From assembly GCA_964651445.1 (NCBI GenBank), contig CAZYYW010000001.1, positions 1 through 64,000 of the forward strand: DNA of 64,000 nucleotides, read 5' to 3'. Made by a program: the position numbers and the translations under genes. How positions within the stretch are numbered: the stretch's first letter is position 1; every line of letters begins with the position of its first letter. Positions 17,192 to 26,205 of the stretch are shown in pieces. Origin of the DNA: GCA-2746365 sp964651445 (GTDB lineage: Bacteria; Pseudomonadota; Gammaproteobacteria; SZUA-229). The notes below the pieces were generated by a model. It ran no database searches and was not told the DNA's origin. It saw only the letters and a program-made list of their open reading frames with translations.

Positions 17192-17503
17192 TCAGGATTT
17201 TAGAATACTTTCAAATTGCATTAGTTTGTCCGCAACTCTTTCTGCATCAAGCTTGTAGCTACCATCACTGATTGCCTGTTTTACCTGTTCCACACGCTGC
17301 GTATCAACCACTGGCGCATTGACGACTGAATTATTAAGCTTGCCCAGTTGTACGGCGTTATCTGACAAACTTATGGTATCAGCCGTGGAAGACCGACCGG
17401 TCTCAAGTTTTGCCGGCGTGCTTTCCACCGCCTGTTTCAGTTGGCTCTCATCTTTCAACCCATGTAACGCGGGCGGCGATATGCCATTAATATCTATCGA
17501 CAT
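17192..17503 (-). CDS. flgM: Anti-sigma-28 factor FlgM
   Basis: A 103-residue FlgM. The N-terminal half is low-complexity and polar. The C-terminal half carries the sigma-28 binding helices (RVEQVKQAISDGSYKLDAERVADKLMQFESIL, about 71-102), the family hallmark. It holds FliA inactive until it is exported through the finished hook. GGAG lies seven bases before the ATG. A sigma-28 promoter directly upstream gives the usual feedback loop. Confidence 0.93.
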   Translation of the reverse strand: MSIDINGISPPALHGLKDESQLKQAVESTPAKLETGRSSTADTISLSDNAVQLGKLNNSVVNAPVVDTQRVEQVKQAISDGSYKLDAERVADKLMQFESILKS

Positions 17504-17542
17504 AATTTAACTCCTATTATTCTTTTTTTACTATCACACACA

Positions 17543-17569
17543 TTAACGACCATTAATAATAAAACTTTA
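17543..17569 (-). promoter_or_regulatory. Sigma-28 promoter for flgM-flgN
   Basis: Minus strand: TAAAGTTT, 11 bases, GTCGTTAA. Both elements and the spacing are identical to the fliC promoter. It lies in the flgA-flgM gap, about 40 bases before the flgM start. Confidence 0.85.
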
Positions 17570-17597
17570 ATATTTAATATAAATAGACAAATATTGA

Positions 17598-18311
17598 TTA
17601 AATGTCAACTTTAACCTCACCGCTGCCGGTGACAATTCCTTCTAGTTTTTTCTTGGATTTAGTATTAATAACGCTTATCCGTTCACCAATGGCACCACTG
17701 GCAAGTGCTTTTCCCATCATACGCACCTGCATGTTTCCTGACTGTGCCAGTATTGTGATTGATTGTCCACGCGAAATAACCTGTGGCTTTTTTAACATGC
17801 CCGGTGTCAATACAGTACCGGATGACATCCGTCTTTTTAATTTCATGCCAACACCTTGATTTAACGCTTCAAAATGCCCATGTGACAAACTAGCGAGATC
17901 ATATCTTGCCAACTTAATGTCATTTTCCGAAATTATTGTACCTTTTTGTATCTGTCGCGCTGCCACCAAGACTTGCTTATAAATACTGATACTGACCGGC
18001 ACATTTAACGACCACGGTTTTGAGTCAGAACATTTGACACCGACTGTGGTTTTGCCAATGTCTCGGCCACCCCTGGGCAAAAATGCAGTCAATCTTTTTT
18101 CGCATTGTCTCAGCTTTAATCTTGAATCCAGCGAGCCCATTTTAATCTCAGGACGTTTTCCATGCTTGGATGTCGCATGCTTTGTAATAAATTCTTTTGC
18201 CGCCTGATAAATACTGTTATGACTCTGATGTGTCGCCGCATTTAAAACTGGCGTATGCAACATCAGGCATAGACACAGAACGAATAACTGTCTGTTAAAT
18301 ATATTATTCAT
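17598..18311 (-). CDS. flgA: P-ring chaperone FlgA
   Basis: A 237-residue FlgA, a periplasmic helper for P-ring assembly. The N-terminal signal peptide has a hydrophobic core LFVLCLCLMLHTPVLNAA. The C-terminal SAF-type domain includes VLVAARQIQKGTIISENDIKLARYDL and ends RISVINTKSKKKLEGIVTGSGEVKVDI, which is typical. It starts 18 bases after the SPOR-domain gene, so it is probably part of the sigma-54 operon that begins with the diguanylate cyclase. Confidence 0.92.
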   Translation of the reverse strand: MNNIFNRQLFVLCLCLMLHTPVLNAATHQSHNSIYQAAKEFITKHATSKHGKRPEIKMGSLDSRLKLRQCEKRLTAFLPRGGRDIGKTTVGVKCSDSKPWSLNVPVSISIYKQVLVAARQIQKGTIISENDIKLARYDLASLSHGHFEALNQGVGMKLKRRMSSGTVLTPGMLKKPQVISRGQSITILAQSGNMQVRMMGKALASGAIGERISVINTKSKKKLEGIVTGSGEVKVDI

Positions 18312-18329
18312 GACTCAATATGTGGCTCA

Positions 18330-19469
18330 CTAACCATGTTGTAGTGGATTTTTTCTAATCCATGCATCATTCAAGCCGTATTTATCTGCTACATCCAGCA
18401 CAAAAGCATCGGCTTGCTGTCTATTTGTAAAACCATGCACGGTAAGACGATACACGGCTTGACCGTTAACCATTGCCTGTTTTATTTTAGGTGATAAGTT
18501 TTCATCTGTTATTTGTGTGGCTAACATTTCTGCTTTATTTTTACGCTTGAATGAAGCGATAGCAACGCTGTAGCGGTTGTCTACAAGCAGTGACTGTGTT
18601 GTTGCCGCCGCCTGCTGACTAGCCGCCAACAAGTCCTTCTGAACATCTGCAATATTGCCAAGCGGCGGGTTCGTTTCTTTCAGTTTTATTTTTACAGATT
18701 GCAGTTGGGTTTTTAAGGACGCTATTTCATCCACCAATGTGGCGGCCGATGTGCTAACCAATTTGTCGGCATGAGTCTCTGCTGCAAGCGCCGTTATTAT
18801 TTCCGCAGAGGATTCTTTCGTTGCTAAAGACTGATTAGCCGTTTTTACCAACTGCAAATCAATTTGCATCGGTAGTAGTTTTTCAGTTATATCTATCTGG
18901 TTAGTCGATATTTCGGCATTTTCAGGTACGACTTTATTTTGCCATTTATCTTCATAAACAATCAATGATTTTTCCAACGCATTCGTGCGCACATTAAAGT
19001 GGAAGAAACTAATCACCAGCAAGCTAATGACAGTCAGTAACAACAGTAATTGAAACCAACTACCGATGCCTGTCTTTAACAGCGTTGTTTTTGATTGTGA
19101 AAAAAAATCCGGTTTTTTTTCTCGCTTCAGACTGGCTGTTGATAACGATACAATATCTTCTTGCTGTTTTTTGTCGGTGTTTGTATTAGCCGGTGATTGC
19201 TTTACCTTCTGTTTCACCATGAAATCACGCACACTCATTGGTTTACCAGCCTCAGCGGCATCCGCTGGTCCGTCATCCTGAATCCCCTGCAGTATACTGC
19301 TTAGATTCGGGTTTTCCGATGAGATATAATTTTCAGTTGCTGTTATCACTGTTTTATCCCCTACCTGCGTTTTATTTTTACGACTTTCTCTACGCAATAT
19401 CGCTGTAAAATCAGAAATAGTCGGATCTGATTCATCTTGCGCTGGGTACATGTTGCTCATGGCAACCAT
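18330..19469 (-). CDS. Membrane-anchored SPOR-domain protein
   Basis: A 379-residue protein. It has a polar cytoplasmic N-terminus of about 130 residues, one membrane segment (FQLLLLLTVISLLVISFFHF, about 140-160), a periplasmic coiled-coil stretch (about 240-275), and a C-terminal SPOR-like domain (RYSVAIASFKRKNKAEMLATQI through VYRLTVHGFTNRQQADAFV, about 300-370). SPOR domains bind denuded peptidoglycan glycans. Its ATG overlaps the stop of the upstream diguanylate cyclase by one base, and flgA follows. A link between cell-wall sites and flagellar placement is possible. No specific function is established here. Confidence 0.75.
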   Translation of the reverse strand: MVAMSNMYPAQDESDPTISDFTAILRRESRKNKTQVGDKTVITATENYISSENPNLSSILQGIQDDGPADAAEAGKPMSVRDFMVKQKVKQSPANTNTDKKQQEDIVSLSTASLKREKKPDFFSQSKTTLLKTGIGSWFQLLLLLTVISLLVISFFHFNVRTNALEKSLIVYEDKWQNKVVPENAEISTNQIDITEKLLPMQIDLQLVKTANQSLATKESSAEIITALAAETHADKLVSTSAATLVDEIASLKTQLQSVKIKLKETNPPLGNIADVQKDLLAASQQAAATTQSLLVDNRYSVAIASFKRKNKAEMLATQITDENLSPKIKQAMVNGQAVYRLTVHGFTNRQQADAFVLDVADKYGLNDAWIRKNPLQHG

Positions 19470-20401
19470 TACACGTTACCTGATTCCCTGCTGCCATCAG
19501 GCAAATCACCGTAAATACGATTCTTCCCAAGTATTTTTGCATGATATAACGCGGTATTAACTCGATCGAATAATTTTGTCGCGGTATCATCATAAGCAAC
19601 GGTAACAACGCCGGCACTCAAAGTGAAGGCAATATCATTGCCTTGATATTGACAGCTATCAGACAAAACATAGTCTTTTATTCTTCTCGCCGCTTCTACC
19701 GATTCAGGCTTACTGGTATGTGGCAAGAAGACAAGAAACTCGTCGCCGCCATTACGATAAACAACATCACTGTAACGTGCTTTCTTTTCAATTCGTCGCG
19801 CCACTTCCACCAAAACTGCGTCACCCGCTGACTTACCGTGTTGCTTATTAATGCCTTTCAAGTCATCCAGATCAAACATTAATAAAGAGAATGGTTTTTT
19901 ATAGCGTTGCGCTCTTTTTATTTCCAGCTCAACGATGTCATGGTAATAACTGCCATTTCGTAAACCTGTAAGCTCATCACGTTGCGCAAAGCGAATGACC
20001 TGTTGAAAGCGTAAAGCGTTACGCAAAGGTAAAGCCAGACCCGCAATCATCACTTCGATGGTTTCCAGTTCTGCTTTTACAAACTCAGCATCACGGGTAA
20101 TGGTTAAACTGCCCAGTGAACGCTGAGCATAAGTGAGCACATAATTGCACCGATGATCACCCGCTGTGCCATTTATCAAGGAGGTTTTTGTTAACTCATC
20201 CTTATACTCAATACTGTCAAAGGGTATCTGTGCTTGCAGATCGCTGATAAAGGTGTCAAATAGTTGGTAGAAATCCAATGCTTCATGCAAGCGATTAATG
20301 AAACTTGTTAGCCATGCGCTGCGGACGGTGTCCATGCACATATTGCTTTCATTAGCGATTTTTCTGTTATTTGCATGCAACTGTATAATACGTTCAGCCA
20401 T
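19469..20401 (-). CDS. Diguanylate cyclase (GGDEF)
   Basis: A 310-residue cytosolic protein. An N-terminal region of about 140 residues has no clear membrane segment and may be GAF-like. It is followed by a GGDEF domain with an intact active site GGDEF at 218-222 and an inhibitory-site RxxD (RYSD) five residues before it. It should make c-di-GMP with product inhibition. It is the first gene of a unit with the SPOR protein and flgA, behind a strong sigma-54 promoter. This places a c-di-GMP source in the flagellar early or middle class. Confidence 0.88.
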   Translation of the reverse strand: MAERIIQLHANNRKIANESNMCMDTVRSAWLTSFINRLHEALDFYQLFDTFISDLQAQIPFDSIEYKDELTKTSLINGTAGDHRCNYVLTYAQRSLGSLTITRDAEFVKAELETIEVMIAGLALPLRNALRFQQVIRFAQRDELTGLRNGSYYHDIVELEIKRAQRYKKPFSLLMFDLDDLKGINKQHGKSAGDAVLVEVARRIEKKARYSDVVYRNGGDEFLVFLPHTSKPESVEAARRIKDYVLSDSCQYQGNDIAFTLSAGVVTVAYDDTATKLFDRVNTALYHAKILGKNRIYGDLPDGSRESGNV

Positions 20402-20439
20402 CTGTGTTTCCTCGAAGCATTAATCTTACGTTACAACAA

Positions 20440-20455
20440 AGCAACAACTGTGCCA
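20440..20455 (-). promoter_or_regulatory. Sigma-54 promoter for the diguanylate cyclase-SPOR-flgA operon
   Basis: Minus strand: TGGCACAGTTGTTGCT, a near-perfect TGGCAC-N5-TTGC match. It lies about 40 bases before the ATG at 20401. Confidence 0.85.
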
Positions 20456-20560
20456 GAACACCTCGTACAGTAATAACAGTGGCTTAGCATAAAAAAATTT
20501 TATTAACGACAATTTTTTGACGCTAGACGGCAGGCTGTATTCTGCACAATGAAGCAATAG

Positions 20561-20578
20561 GCGGCAAAGTTTTGCCGC
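20561..20578. terminator. Hairpin downstream of the sensor kinase gene
   Basis: A GCGGCAA / TTGCCGC inverted repeat with a four-base loop, 40 bases after the stop of the minus-strand kinase gene. It has no T run, so it is a possible terminator only. Confidence 0.4.
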
Positions 20579-20618
20579 TATGTTAGAAACCCTTAGGATT
20601 GAGGGTGGATTAAATACA

Positions 20619-22022
20619 CTAAGAAAGGAGCCCTATAGAGGGTTTTGCATGTGCCATCCCTGGTTTATACGGCAAACTAAAAGTAAAAATCGCTCCCGCT
20701 TCACCGCTAACATTGCCGGCCGTTATCATGCCGCCGTGGTAGTGGATGATTTCCCGGCAAATTGCCAAACCTAGGCCGGTTCCACCAACGCCATTTACGG
20801 TTTTACTGGATTGTTCAAACTCATTAAAGATGCTTTCCAGTTCAGCTTCCGGTATACCGATGCCCTGATCGCGGATGATTAGCGATATCGCCGACACAGC
20901 ACCCTTCATGGCATACTCCGTTTGCACATCAATTTCAGTTCTTTCAAAATTCACCTTGATGCTGGCGCCTGGCGGTGAAAACTTTATCGCATTCGACAAC
21001 AAATTCTTGATGACCTGGTTTATCTTAATATTGTCAAACATTGCGAGGGTTTCTACTGTTGCCGGTACAACCTCTATTTCTAACGCTTTGCCGCTAAACA
21101 GTGGGCTTAATTCATCAATCGCTTTTGCCAATGTTGTTTGCAAGTCATTTTCTGTAACGATAAACTGCATACGACCCGCTTCTAATTTAGAGAGATCAAG
21201 CAGGTCATCTAATAAGCCGAGTAAACGTTGTCCACTATCATTAATACGCATAAAATAATTACTGATTTTTGTATTGATGTTAACGTCTACTTTTTCTGCG
21301 CCCAAACTGGAAAAGCCCAGTATTGCATGCATTGGTGTACGCAATTCATGCGACATTTTGGCTAAAAAATCTGATTTGGCACGGTTTGCTAATTCCGCCT
21401 TTTCACGCTGTAACAACAATTCATGTTCACGCTCATGGGAACGCACTTGCATCTTCAGCATTTCCGTCCAGTTTTGACAGTACGTTTTTGTGTTTTTCAA
21501 TAAAAATAAAACCAGCAGAAATAACATGACCTCTAAAAAAACCAGATGATAACCCTGAATATACGTCTGTAGTTGCAAAGAAATCATCAGTGGCGTTATT
21601 ACAATCAATATAAAAATCACCGAAAACTGCATCTGATACGATAAAGTCGTAGTAGCACCCGTCACTAATGTCGCGATGACCATGACTAATAACAACACGC
21701 TCTGACCATCAACCACCGGTATCAGAATAAGGCTTAAAGCGCCCCAGCAAGTCGCCGAAAAGAGGGTCCCAAATAGTATAAACAGCCTCGCCCTTTTAAA
21801 ATTTACCCTGCTCTCTCTTTTTGCTTTTTTATATGACAGTGCGGCAAGCAGGCGCAATAGGTCTACGCCAAGAATAGTGACAAACCAAAAATGGAATGCC
21901 ATTGATTCGACTTTTGTGCTGAACATTAAATATAAAGCAATAACCGCACTAGCCATGATGGCAATCGAATAAAATCGGTTACTGTTAATAAGGTCAATTT
22001 GTGCTTCTTCAACTTCTGTCAT
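20619..22022 (-). CDS. Membrane sensor histidine kinase
   Basis: A 467-residue kinase. Five or six hydrophobic segments fill about residues 18-175 with almost no periplasmic loops, a membrane-embedded sensor. A short coiled region precedes HisKA with phospho-acceptor His225 (KMSHELRTPMH). The ATPase domain has an N box (NLLSNAIKFSP), a G1 box (DQGIGIPE) and a G2 box (GGTGLGLAI). There is no receiver domain, and no cognate regulator is adjacent. The overall plan resembles the larger kinase at 47291-49507, so the two may be paralogues. Confidence 0.88.
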   Translation of the reverse strand: MTEVEEAQIDLINSNRFYSIAIMASAVIALYLMFSTKVESMAFHFWFVTILGVDLLRLLAALSYKKAKRESRVNFKRARLFILFGTLFSATCWGALSLILIPVVDGQSVLLLVMVIATLVTGATTTLSYQMQFSVIFILIVITPLMISLQLQTYIQGYHLVFLEVMLFLLVLFLLKNTKTYCQNWTEMLKMQVRSHEREHELLLQREKAELANRAKSDFLAKMSHELRTPMHAILGFSSLGAEKVDVNINTKISNYFMRINDSGQRLLGLLDDLLDLSKLEAGRMQFIVTENDLQTTLAKAIDELSPLFSGKALEIEVVPATVETLAMFDNIKINQVIKNLLSNAIKFSPPGASIKVNFERTEIDVQTEYAMKGAVSAISLIIRDQGIGIPEAELESIFNEFEQSSKTVNGVGGTGLGLAICREIIHYHGGMITAGNVSGEAGAIFTFSLPYKPGMAHAKPSIGLLS

Positions 22023-22219
22023 GGATATTATTTTTTTATTATTGTCATTACTTTACATTTTTTTACATAAAGCTTATTGCCAGTCTCTGGCGAATACTTA
22101 TTATGTTAGGCAATCTTGGATTGATTCTGAATAAGCAGATTGCACGTCAGTTCCACGAATTAATCCGAGGTTCCTTAAAACACACTACAAAAACTTAACA
22201 TATATTGAGAATAATATAT

Positions 22220-22247
22220 TAAAGTTTAATGGCTTATATCCCGATAT
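22220..22247 (+). promoter_or_regulatory. Sigma-28 promoter for the multidomain kinase/GGDEF/EAL gene
   Basis: TAAAGTTT (22220-22227), then 12 bases, then CCCGATAT. The -35 is consensus. The spacing is one base longer than at the other sites here, and the -10 has two mismatches to GCCGATAA. Confidence 0.55.
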
Positions 22248-22313
22248 TGTTAACGATACTATAAATAACAATACTCTGGCTGTCATTATTAAATGATTCA
22301 AATGGACGTAACT

Positions 22314-22361
22314 ATGAACACTAACTCAGTTTCAGAAATATTCATAAGCAGTGCAGGCTAA
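22314..22361 (+). CDS. Possible leader peptide
   Basis: An ATG with GGA about eight bases upstream opens a 15-codon frame (MNTNSVSEIFISSAG). It stops four bases before the ATG of the large hybrid protein. The close end-to-start spacing would allow translational coupling. Very short frames arise by chance, so this is tentative. Confidence 0.3.
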   Translation: MNTNSVSEIFISSAG

Positions 22362-22365
22362 CCAT

Positions 22366-22413
22366 ATGTCTGATAAAAAACAAGCCGAGATGTCTGATAA
22401 AAAACAAGCCGAG
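22366..22413 (+). repeat. Tandem 24-bp duplication at a start codon
   Basis: Two identical 24-bp units (22366-22389 and 22390-22413), each beginning with ATG and encoding MSDKKQAE. Both ATGs are in frame. The second unit has the first as its upstream region. Confidence 0.9.
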
Positions 22414-25400
22414 CTAAAACGGCAGATTGCTCAACTAAAAAAAACCAATCGCACATTAAACGAGCGCATTGCTCGTACCATAAACAATGCCAATGAACCC
22501 GACAATCTACCCACAACTCTCTCTCAGACAGACGACAGTATAGGCAAAAAAACACACATAGTAACAACAAGTCGTCCCGAAATAAAAAAAGCTGCGGCTG
22601 TAAACAGTAATTTTCTGGCAACCATAAGCCACGAAATACGAACACCCATGAATGGCATTATGGGCATGCTGGAACTATTGCTTAAAACACCGGTGAATGA
22701 ACGTCAACGCCATCTAGCCAGTACCGCACATAATTCTGCTGAATCCTTGTTGATGGTTATAAATGACATCCTCGATTTTTCCAGGATTGATTCTGGCAAA
22801 TTACAGTTGTGCAAAGACAGCTTCAACCTGCTCCACTTGTTTAACGATGTTGTTGACCTGATTAGCGACAGTGCGCAGAAAAAAAATATCCGGTTAATTG
22901 TTCAACTCCCTGAAACAATAGAACATGATGTTATTGGCGACTCTGTTCGGCTACGTCAGGTAATGCTAAACATACTGAACAATGCCATCAAGTTTACCGA
23001 ACAGGGCGAGGTTGAACTATGCGCCACAATCGATACGCTAGACCGGTGTATGAAGGTCAACGTCGTGGTGCGCGATACGGGCATAGGCATAGAAACCGCC
23101 CGTCAACCCATTATTTTTGAACCATTCGAACAAGAAGGCAGCGCTCGTTCAACCAGAAATTTTGGTGGTACCGGTCTTGGCCTGGCGATTTCCCGCGATC
23201 TCATTGCACTTATGGGGGGTGAAATTACGCTGCAAAGTACGCTTGGTGAAGGCAGCGCCTTTCACTTTTCTATCGAGCTAGGCATTGCAAGCCATACCAC
23301 GAATGAAAAGGAAGTCAATAATGCTCGTATTTTACTGGCAGAAGACAACCATCTTAACCAGGAGGTCATGCGTGAGCAGTTAGATGTTTTAGGTTTCAAC
23401 ATTGAAGTCGTTGAAAACGGTCTACAGGCTCTTGATGCGATCAAACAAAATACCTATTCGCTGGTTTTTATGGACACTCATATGCCGTGCATGGACGGTT
23501 TTGCAGCCACCGAGGCCATTCGAACTTTTGAGCAGGAACAACGCCGCCCGCCTGTGCCTATTATCGCTCTAACCACTGACACTTCTGCAAACATAGAAGC
23601 GCATTGTCAAAGAGTCGGCATGAATGCATCGATGGCAAAACCGTTTTCCATTGACGACATCGAAAATGTTTTAAGTGCATGGTTATGTAGCACAACGCAA
23701 ACAAAACCTGCGATAAAAGATAAGGGAGAGCCTTCCATTGTAGACAGCGCAGAAGTGTTAAATATGGCGACCATTGAACAGCTACGAAAACTGGGTAATA
23801 ACAGTGGCAAGGATACTCTGGGCAATGTTATTAAACGCTTTCAGGAATCTTCTCTAGCTCAGCTACAAAGCATGCAGCTTGCCGTAAAAAATAAAGATTA
23901 CAGTGATTTTTCAGCCATCGCGCATGCTTTGAAATCTTCCAGCGCAACCCTTGGTGCCAGTCTGGTTTACAACACCAGCGCCGAATTAGAACAACTCGCC
24001 AATGCCAATAAAACTGACGCCATCGCACAACACGTCATTCGACTGGAAAGACAATTACAGCTTTCTTTACAGACCTTATATGATTTAAAAACAGCGCCCT
24101 ACCCTGTCGGTACACCCACCGTTGGCAGCGGTCAGTATCTACTGCTGGTCGATGATGATATGGCTACACTGGAAATCATTCAAACGGCAATGCAACAATT
24201 CGGCTACAGAATAGACAGTGCCAGCAGCGGCCAGCAGGCACTGCAACTGATGCTCAATAATACGTATGATCTGGTCATTACCGATTTGCAAATGCCTGGC
24301 ATGGACGGCTACGCACTATGCAGTGCTATTCGTGTGAACTACAGCCCAGAAACGCTGCCTATTTTGATTCTCACCAGCACCGCTGATGATGTACAGGTAC
24401 AACATGCTTACGAAACCGGCATTAGCAACTTTATTGTTAAACCGGTTAACTTGCTCAATCTTGCTTATACCGTGCTCTTTACTCTGCAAAATACGCGCAA
24501 TGCTAAGGCGCTGTGGCATAACCAGCAATTACTGGAAGCGGCTGAGCATACCGCCCAAGTCAGCCACTGGTCATGGGAAATAAACAAACAACAAATACAG
24601 TTCTCTCGCCATTTGCAACGCTACTTCAGTCAGCCTCTTGACGGCGTAACAAGTCTCGATGAATTAATTGCCGCCATTGGCAATAAAAGCATGCACAGCG
24701 CAGTAAAATCCTGCCTCAGCAATGGTCGTGAATCCAGTTGGGAGCAAGAAATTCATCAAACAGAAGCGACGCCTGCTCGCTATCTTCTACACCGCATTCG
24801 CATGGTTAACAGCAAGGATGAAAAACCCATGCTAATAGGCACGGTTCAGGAAATATCTTCCATTCGCCGCGCTGAACAACGCATTATGGAATTGGCCTAT
24901 TATGATTCCCTTACTAAACTAAGCAGCCGTTCTAATTTTAACAATCAGCTAAAAAACTTAATTATCAGCTCACGTCGGCGCTCTGAAAAATTTGCCTTGT
25001 TATACCTTGATTTGGATGAATTTAAAAACATCAACGACAGCTTTGGCCATGATGTAGGAGACCAACTGCTGATAGAAGTTGCCAATCGTTTGCGCGAGCT
25101 ACTTCGTGAATCCGACTTTGCCAGCCGTTTGGGTGGTGATGAGTTCTGCCTGTTAATAAACGATATTGAAGACAATCTTTTTGCCGCCAACATTGCTCAA
25201 CGGTGCCTAGAGTTACTGGCACTACCCTTCACTCTAGCCGGTACAACACTCACGCCTCATGCCAGCATCGGCATCGCCATTTATCCTCATGATGGCAACA
25301 ATAGCGGCACTTTGATCAAAGCCGCCGATACCGCCATGTACGAAGCCAAGAAAGCTGGCAAGCGACAATATGCATTTTACGAACCGGCGATGACAGATGC

Positions 25401-26202
25401 AGCGCAACACCGTTTAACCATTGAAAGCGATTTACGCAGCGCCCTCAAAGAACAACAGTTTGAACTATATTACCAACCAAAAATTTCTCTTAGAAACGGA
25501 AAAATTCAAAGTGTCGAAGCCCTGATCCGTTGGAATCACCCTCACGGAAAACAACTAACACCGGATAAATTTATTGCCGATGCAGAGCGCATAGGCCTAA
25601 TCAAAGAACTCGGCGAGTGGGTGGTGCTGCAAGCCTGTAAGCAAATTAAAAAATGGCAGAATCAAGGTGTCAGCAAGCTGGCTGTTGCCGTCAATATTTC
25701 GCCTCAACATTTTGCTGAGACCAACTTTGCGCAAAATATTGCCAATATCGTGAACGCCAACGGCGTTTCATCTTCACTGATTGAAATAGAAATTACTGAA
25801 AGTACATCGCGTGACCAACAGGTATTTTTAAACACCTGCCGTCAATTACGTGAATTAGGTTTCACAACGGCGATCGATGATTTTGGCACCGGCTACTCAT
25901 CACTGTCAGTACTCAAAGGCGCATCTGTAGACGTATTAAAGATTGACCGTGAATTTATTCGCCACTTACCGAATGATACACAATCATCAGTACTCGTTGG
26001 CACCATGCTAGGCATGAGCAAGGCACTGGGTTTGCAAGTAGTCGCCGAAGGCGTTGAAACCGAAGCCCAGCTAAAGGTACTTATCGCTATGGGCTGTCAC
26101 ATGGCACAGGGCTATTATTTCAGCAAACCGGTACCCGCTGCAGATATTCCAGCATTGACCAAATGCTGTTTTCGTCGACCCAATGCCGAACAGGTTGCAT
26201 AA
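22366..26202 (+). CDS. Hybrid histidine kinase with receivers, HPt, GGDEF and EAL domains
   Basis: A 1278-residue soluble protein with no membrane segment. In order: a short basic coiled coil; HisKA with His89 (TISHEIRTPMNG); HATPase to about 310; receiver 1 (Asp370, FMDTHMP); an HPt domain (His520, AHALKSSS); receiver 2 (Asp640, ITDLQMPG); a PAS-like segment (about 725-840); GGDEF (923-927) with an RxxD inhibitory site (RESD); and EAL (1051-1053, EALIRW). All catalytic residues appear intact, so it could both make and break c-di-GMP under phosphorelay control. The ATG at 22366 is preferred over a GTG five codons upstream, but the repeated ATG at 22390 is also possible. An HDOD gene follows after three bases. 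Confidence 0.88.
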   Translation: MSDKKQAEMSDKKQAELKRQIAQLKKTNRTLNERIARTINNANEPDNLPTTLSQTDDSIGKKTHIVTTSRPEIKKAAAVNSNFLATISHEIRTPMNGIMGMLELLLKTPVNERQRHLASTAHNSAESLLMVINDILDFSRIDSGKLQLCKDSFNLLHLFNDVVDLISDSAQKKNIRLIVQLPETIEHDVIGDSVRLRQVMLNILNNAIKFTEQGEVELCATIDTLDRCMKVNVVVRDTGIGIETARQPIIFEPFEQEGSARSTRNFGGTGLGLAISRDLIALMGGEITLQSTLGEGSAFHFSIELGIASHTTNEKEVNNARILLAEDNHLNQEVMREQLDVLGFNIEVVENGLQALDAIKQNTYSLVFMDTHMPCMDGFAATEAIRTFEQEQRRPPVPIIALTTDTSANIEAHCQRVGMNASMAKPFSIDDIENVLSAWLCSTTQTKPAIKDKGEPSIVDSAEVLNMATIEQLRKLGNNSGKDTLGNVIKRFQESSLAQLQSMQLAVKNKDYSDFSAIAHALKSSSATLGASLVYNTSAELEQLANANKTDAIAQHVIRLERQLQLSLQTLYDLKTAPYPVGTPTVGSGQYLLLVDDDMATLEIIQTAMQQFGYRIDSASSGQQALQLMLNNTYDLVITDLQMPGMDGYALCSAIRVNYSPETLPILILTSTADDVQVQHAYETGISNFIVKPVNLLNLAYTVLFTLQNTRNAKALWHNQQLLEAAEHTAQVSHWSWEINKQQIQFSRHLQRYFSQPLDGVTSLDELIAAIGNKSMHSAVKSCLSNGRESSWEQEIHQTEATPARYLLHRIRMVNSKDEKPMLIGTVQEISSIRRAEQRIMELAYYDSLTKLSSRSNFNNQLKNLIISSRRRSEKFALLYLDLDEFKNINDSFGHDVGDQLLIEVANRLRELLRESDFASRLGGDEFCLLINDIEDNLFAANIAQRCLELLALPFTLAGTTLTPHASIGIAIYPHDGNNSGTLIKAADTAMYEAKKAGKRQYAFYEPAMTDAAQHRLTIESDLRSALKEQQFELYYQPKISLRNGKIQSVEALIRWNHPHGKQLTPDKFIADAERIGLIKELGEWVVLQACKQIKKWQNQGVSKLAVAVNISPQHFAETNFAQNIANIVNANGVSSSLIEIEITESTSRDQQVFLNTCRQLRELGFTTAIDDFGTGYSSLSVLKGASVDVLKIDREFIRHLPNDTQSSVLVGTMLGMSKALGLQVVAEGVETEAQLKVLIAMGCHMAQGYYFSKPVPAADIPALTKCCFRRPNAEQVA

Positions 26203-26205
26203 CCC

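Larger units (their letters stand above)
22023..22365. other. Divergent intergenic region
   Basis: About 340 bases between two divergent signalling genes. It holds the sigma-28-like promoter 22220-22247 for the rightward gene and a possible 15-codon leader frame (22314-22361). Near 22160-22180 there is a sequence CGAGGTTCCTTAAA that resembles one at 40-53. The promoter of the leftward kinase is not clear. Confidence 0.55.

Noticed and set aside
20503..20521. TTAACGAC, like the fliC and flgM -10 on the minus strand
   Set aside because: No TAAA-type -35 at the right spacing.
22039..22065. Minus-strand TAAAAAAA, 11 bases, GACAATAA upstream of the kinase at 20619-22022
   Set aside because: Too AT-rich and two -10 mismatches; not distinguishable from chance.
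22351..22365. GTG start five codons before the hybrid kinase ATG
   Set aside because: No ribosome site, and it overlaps the leader frame.
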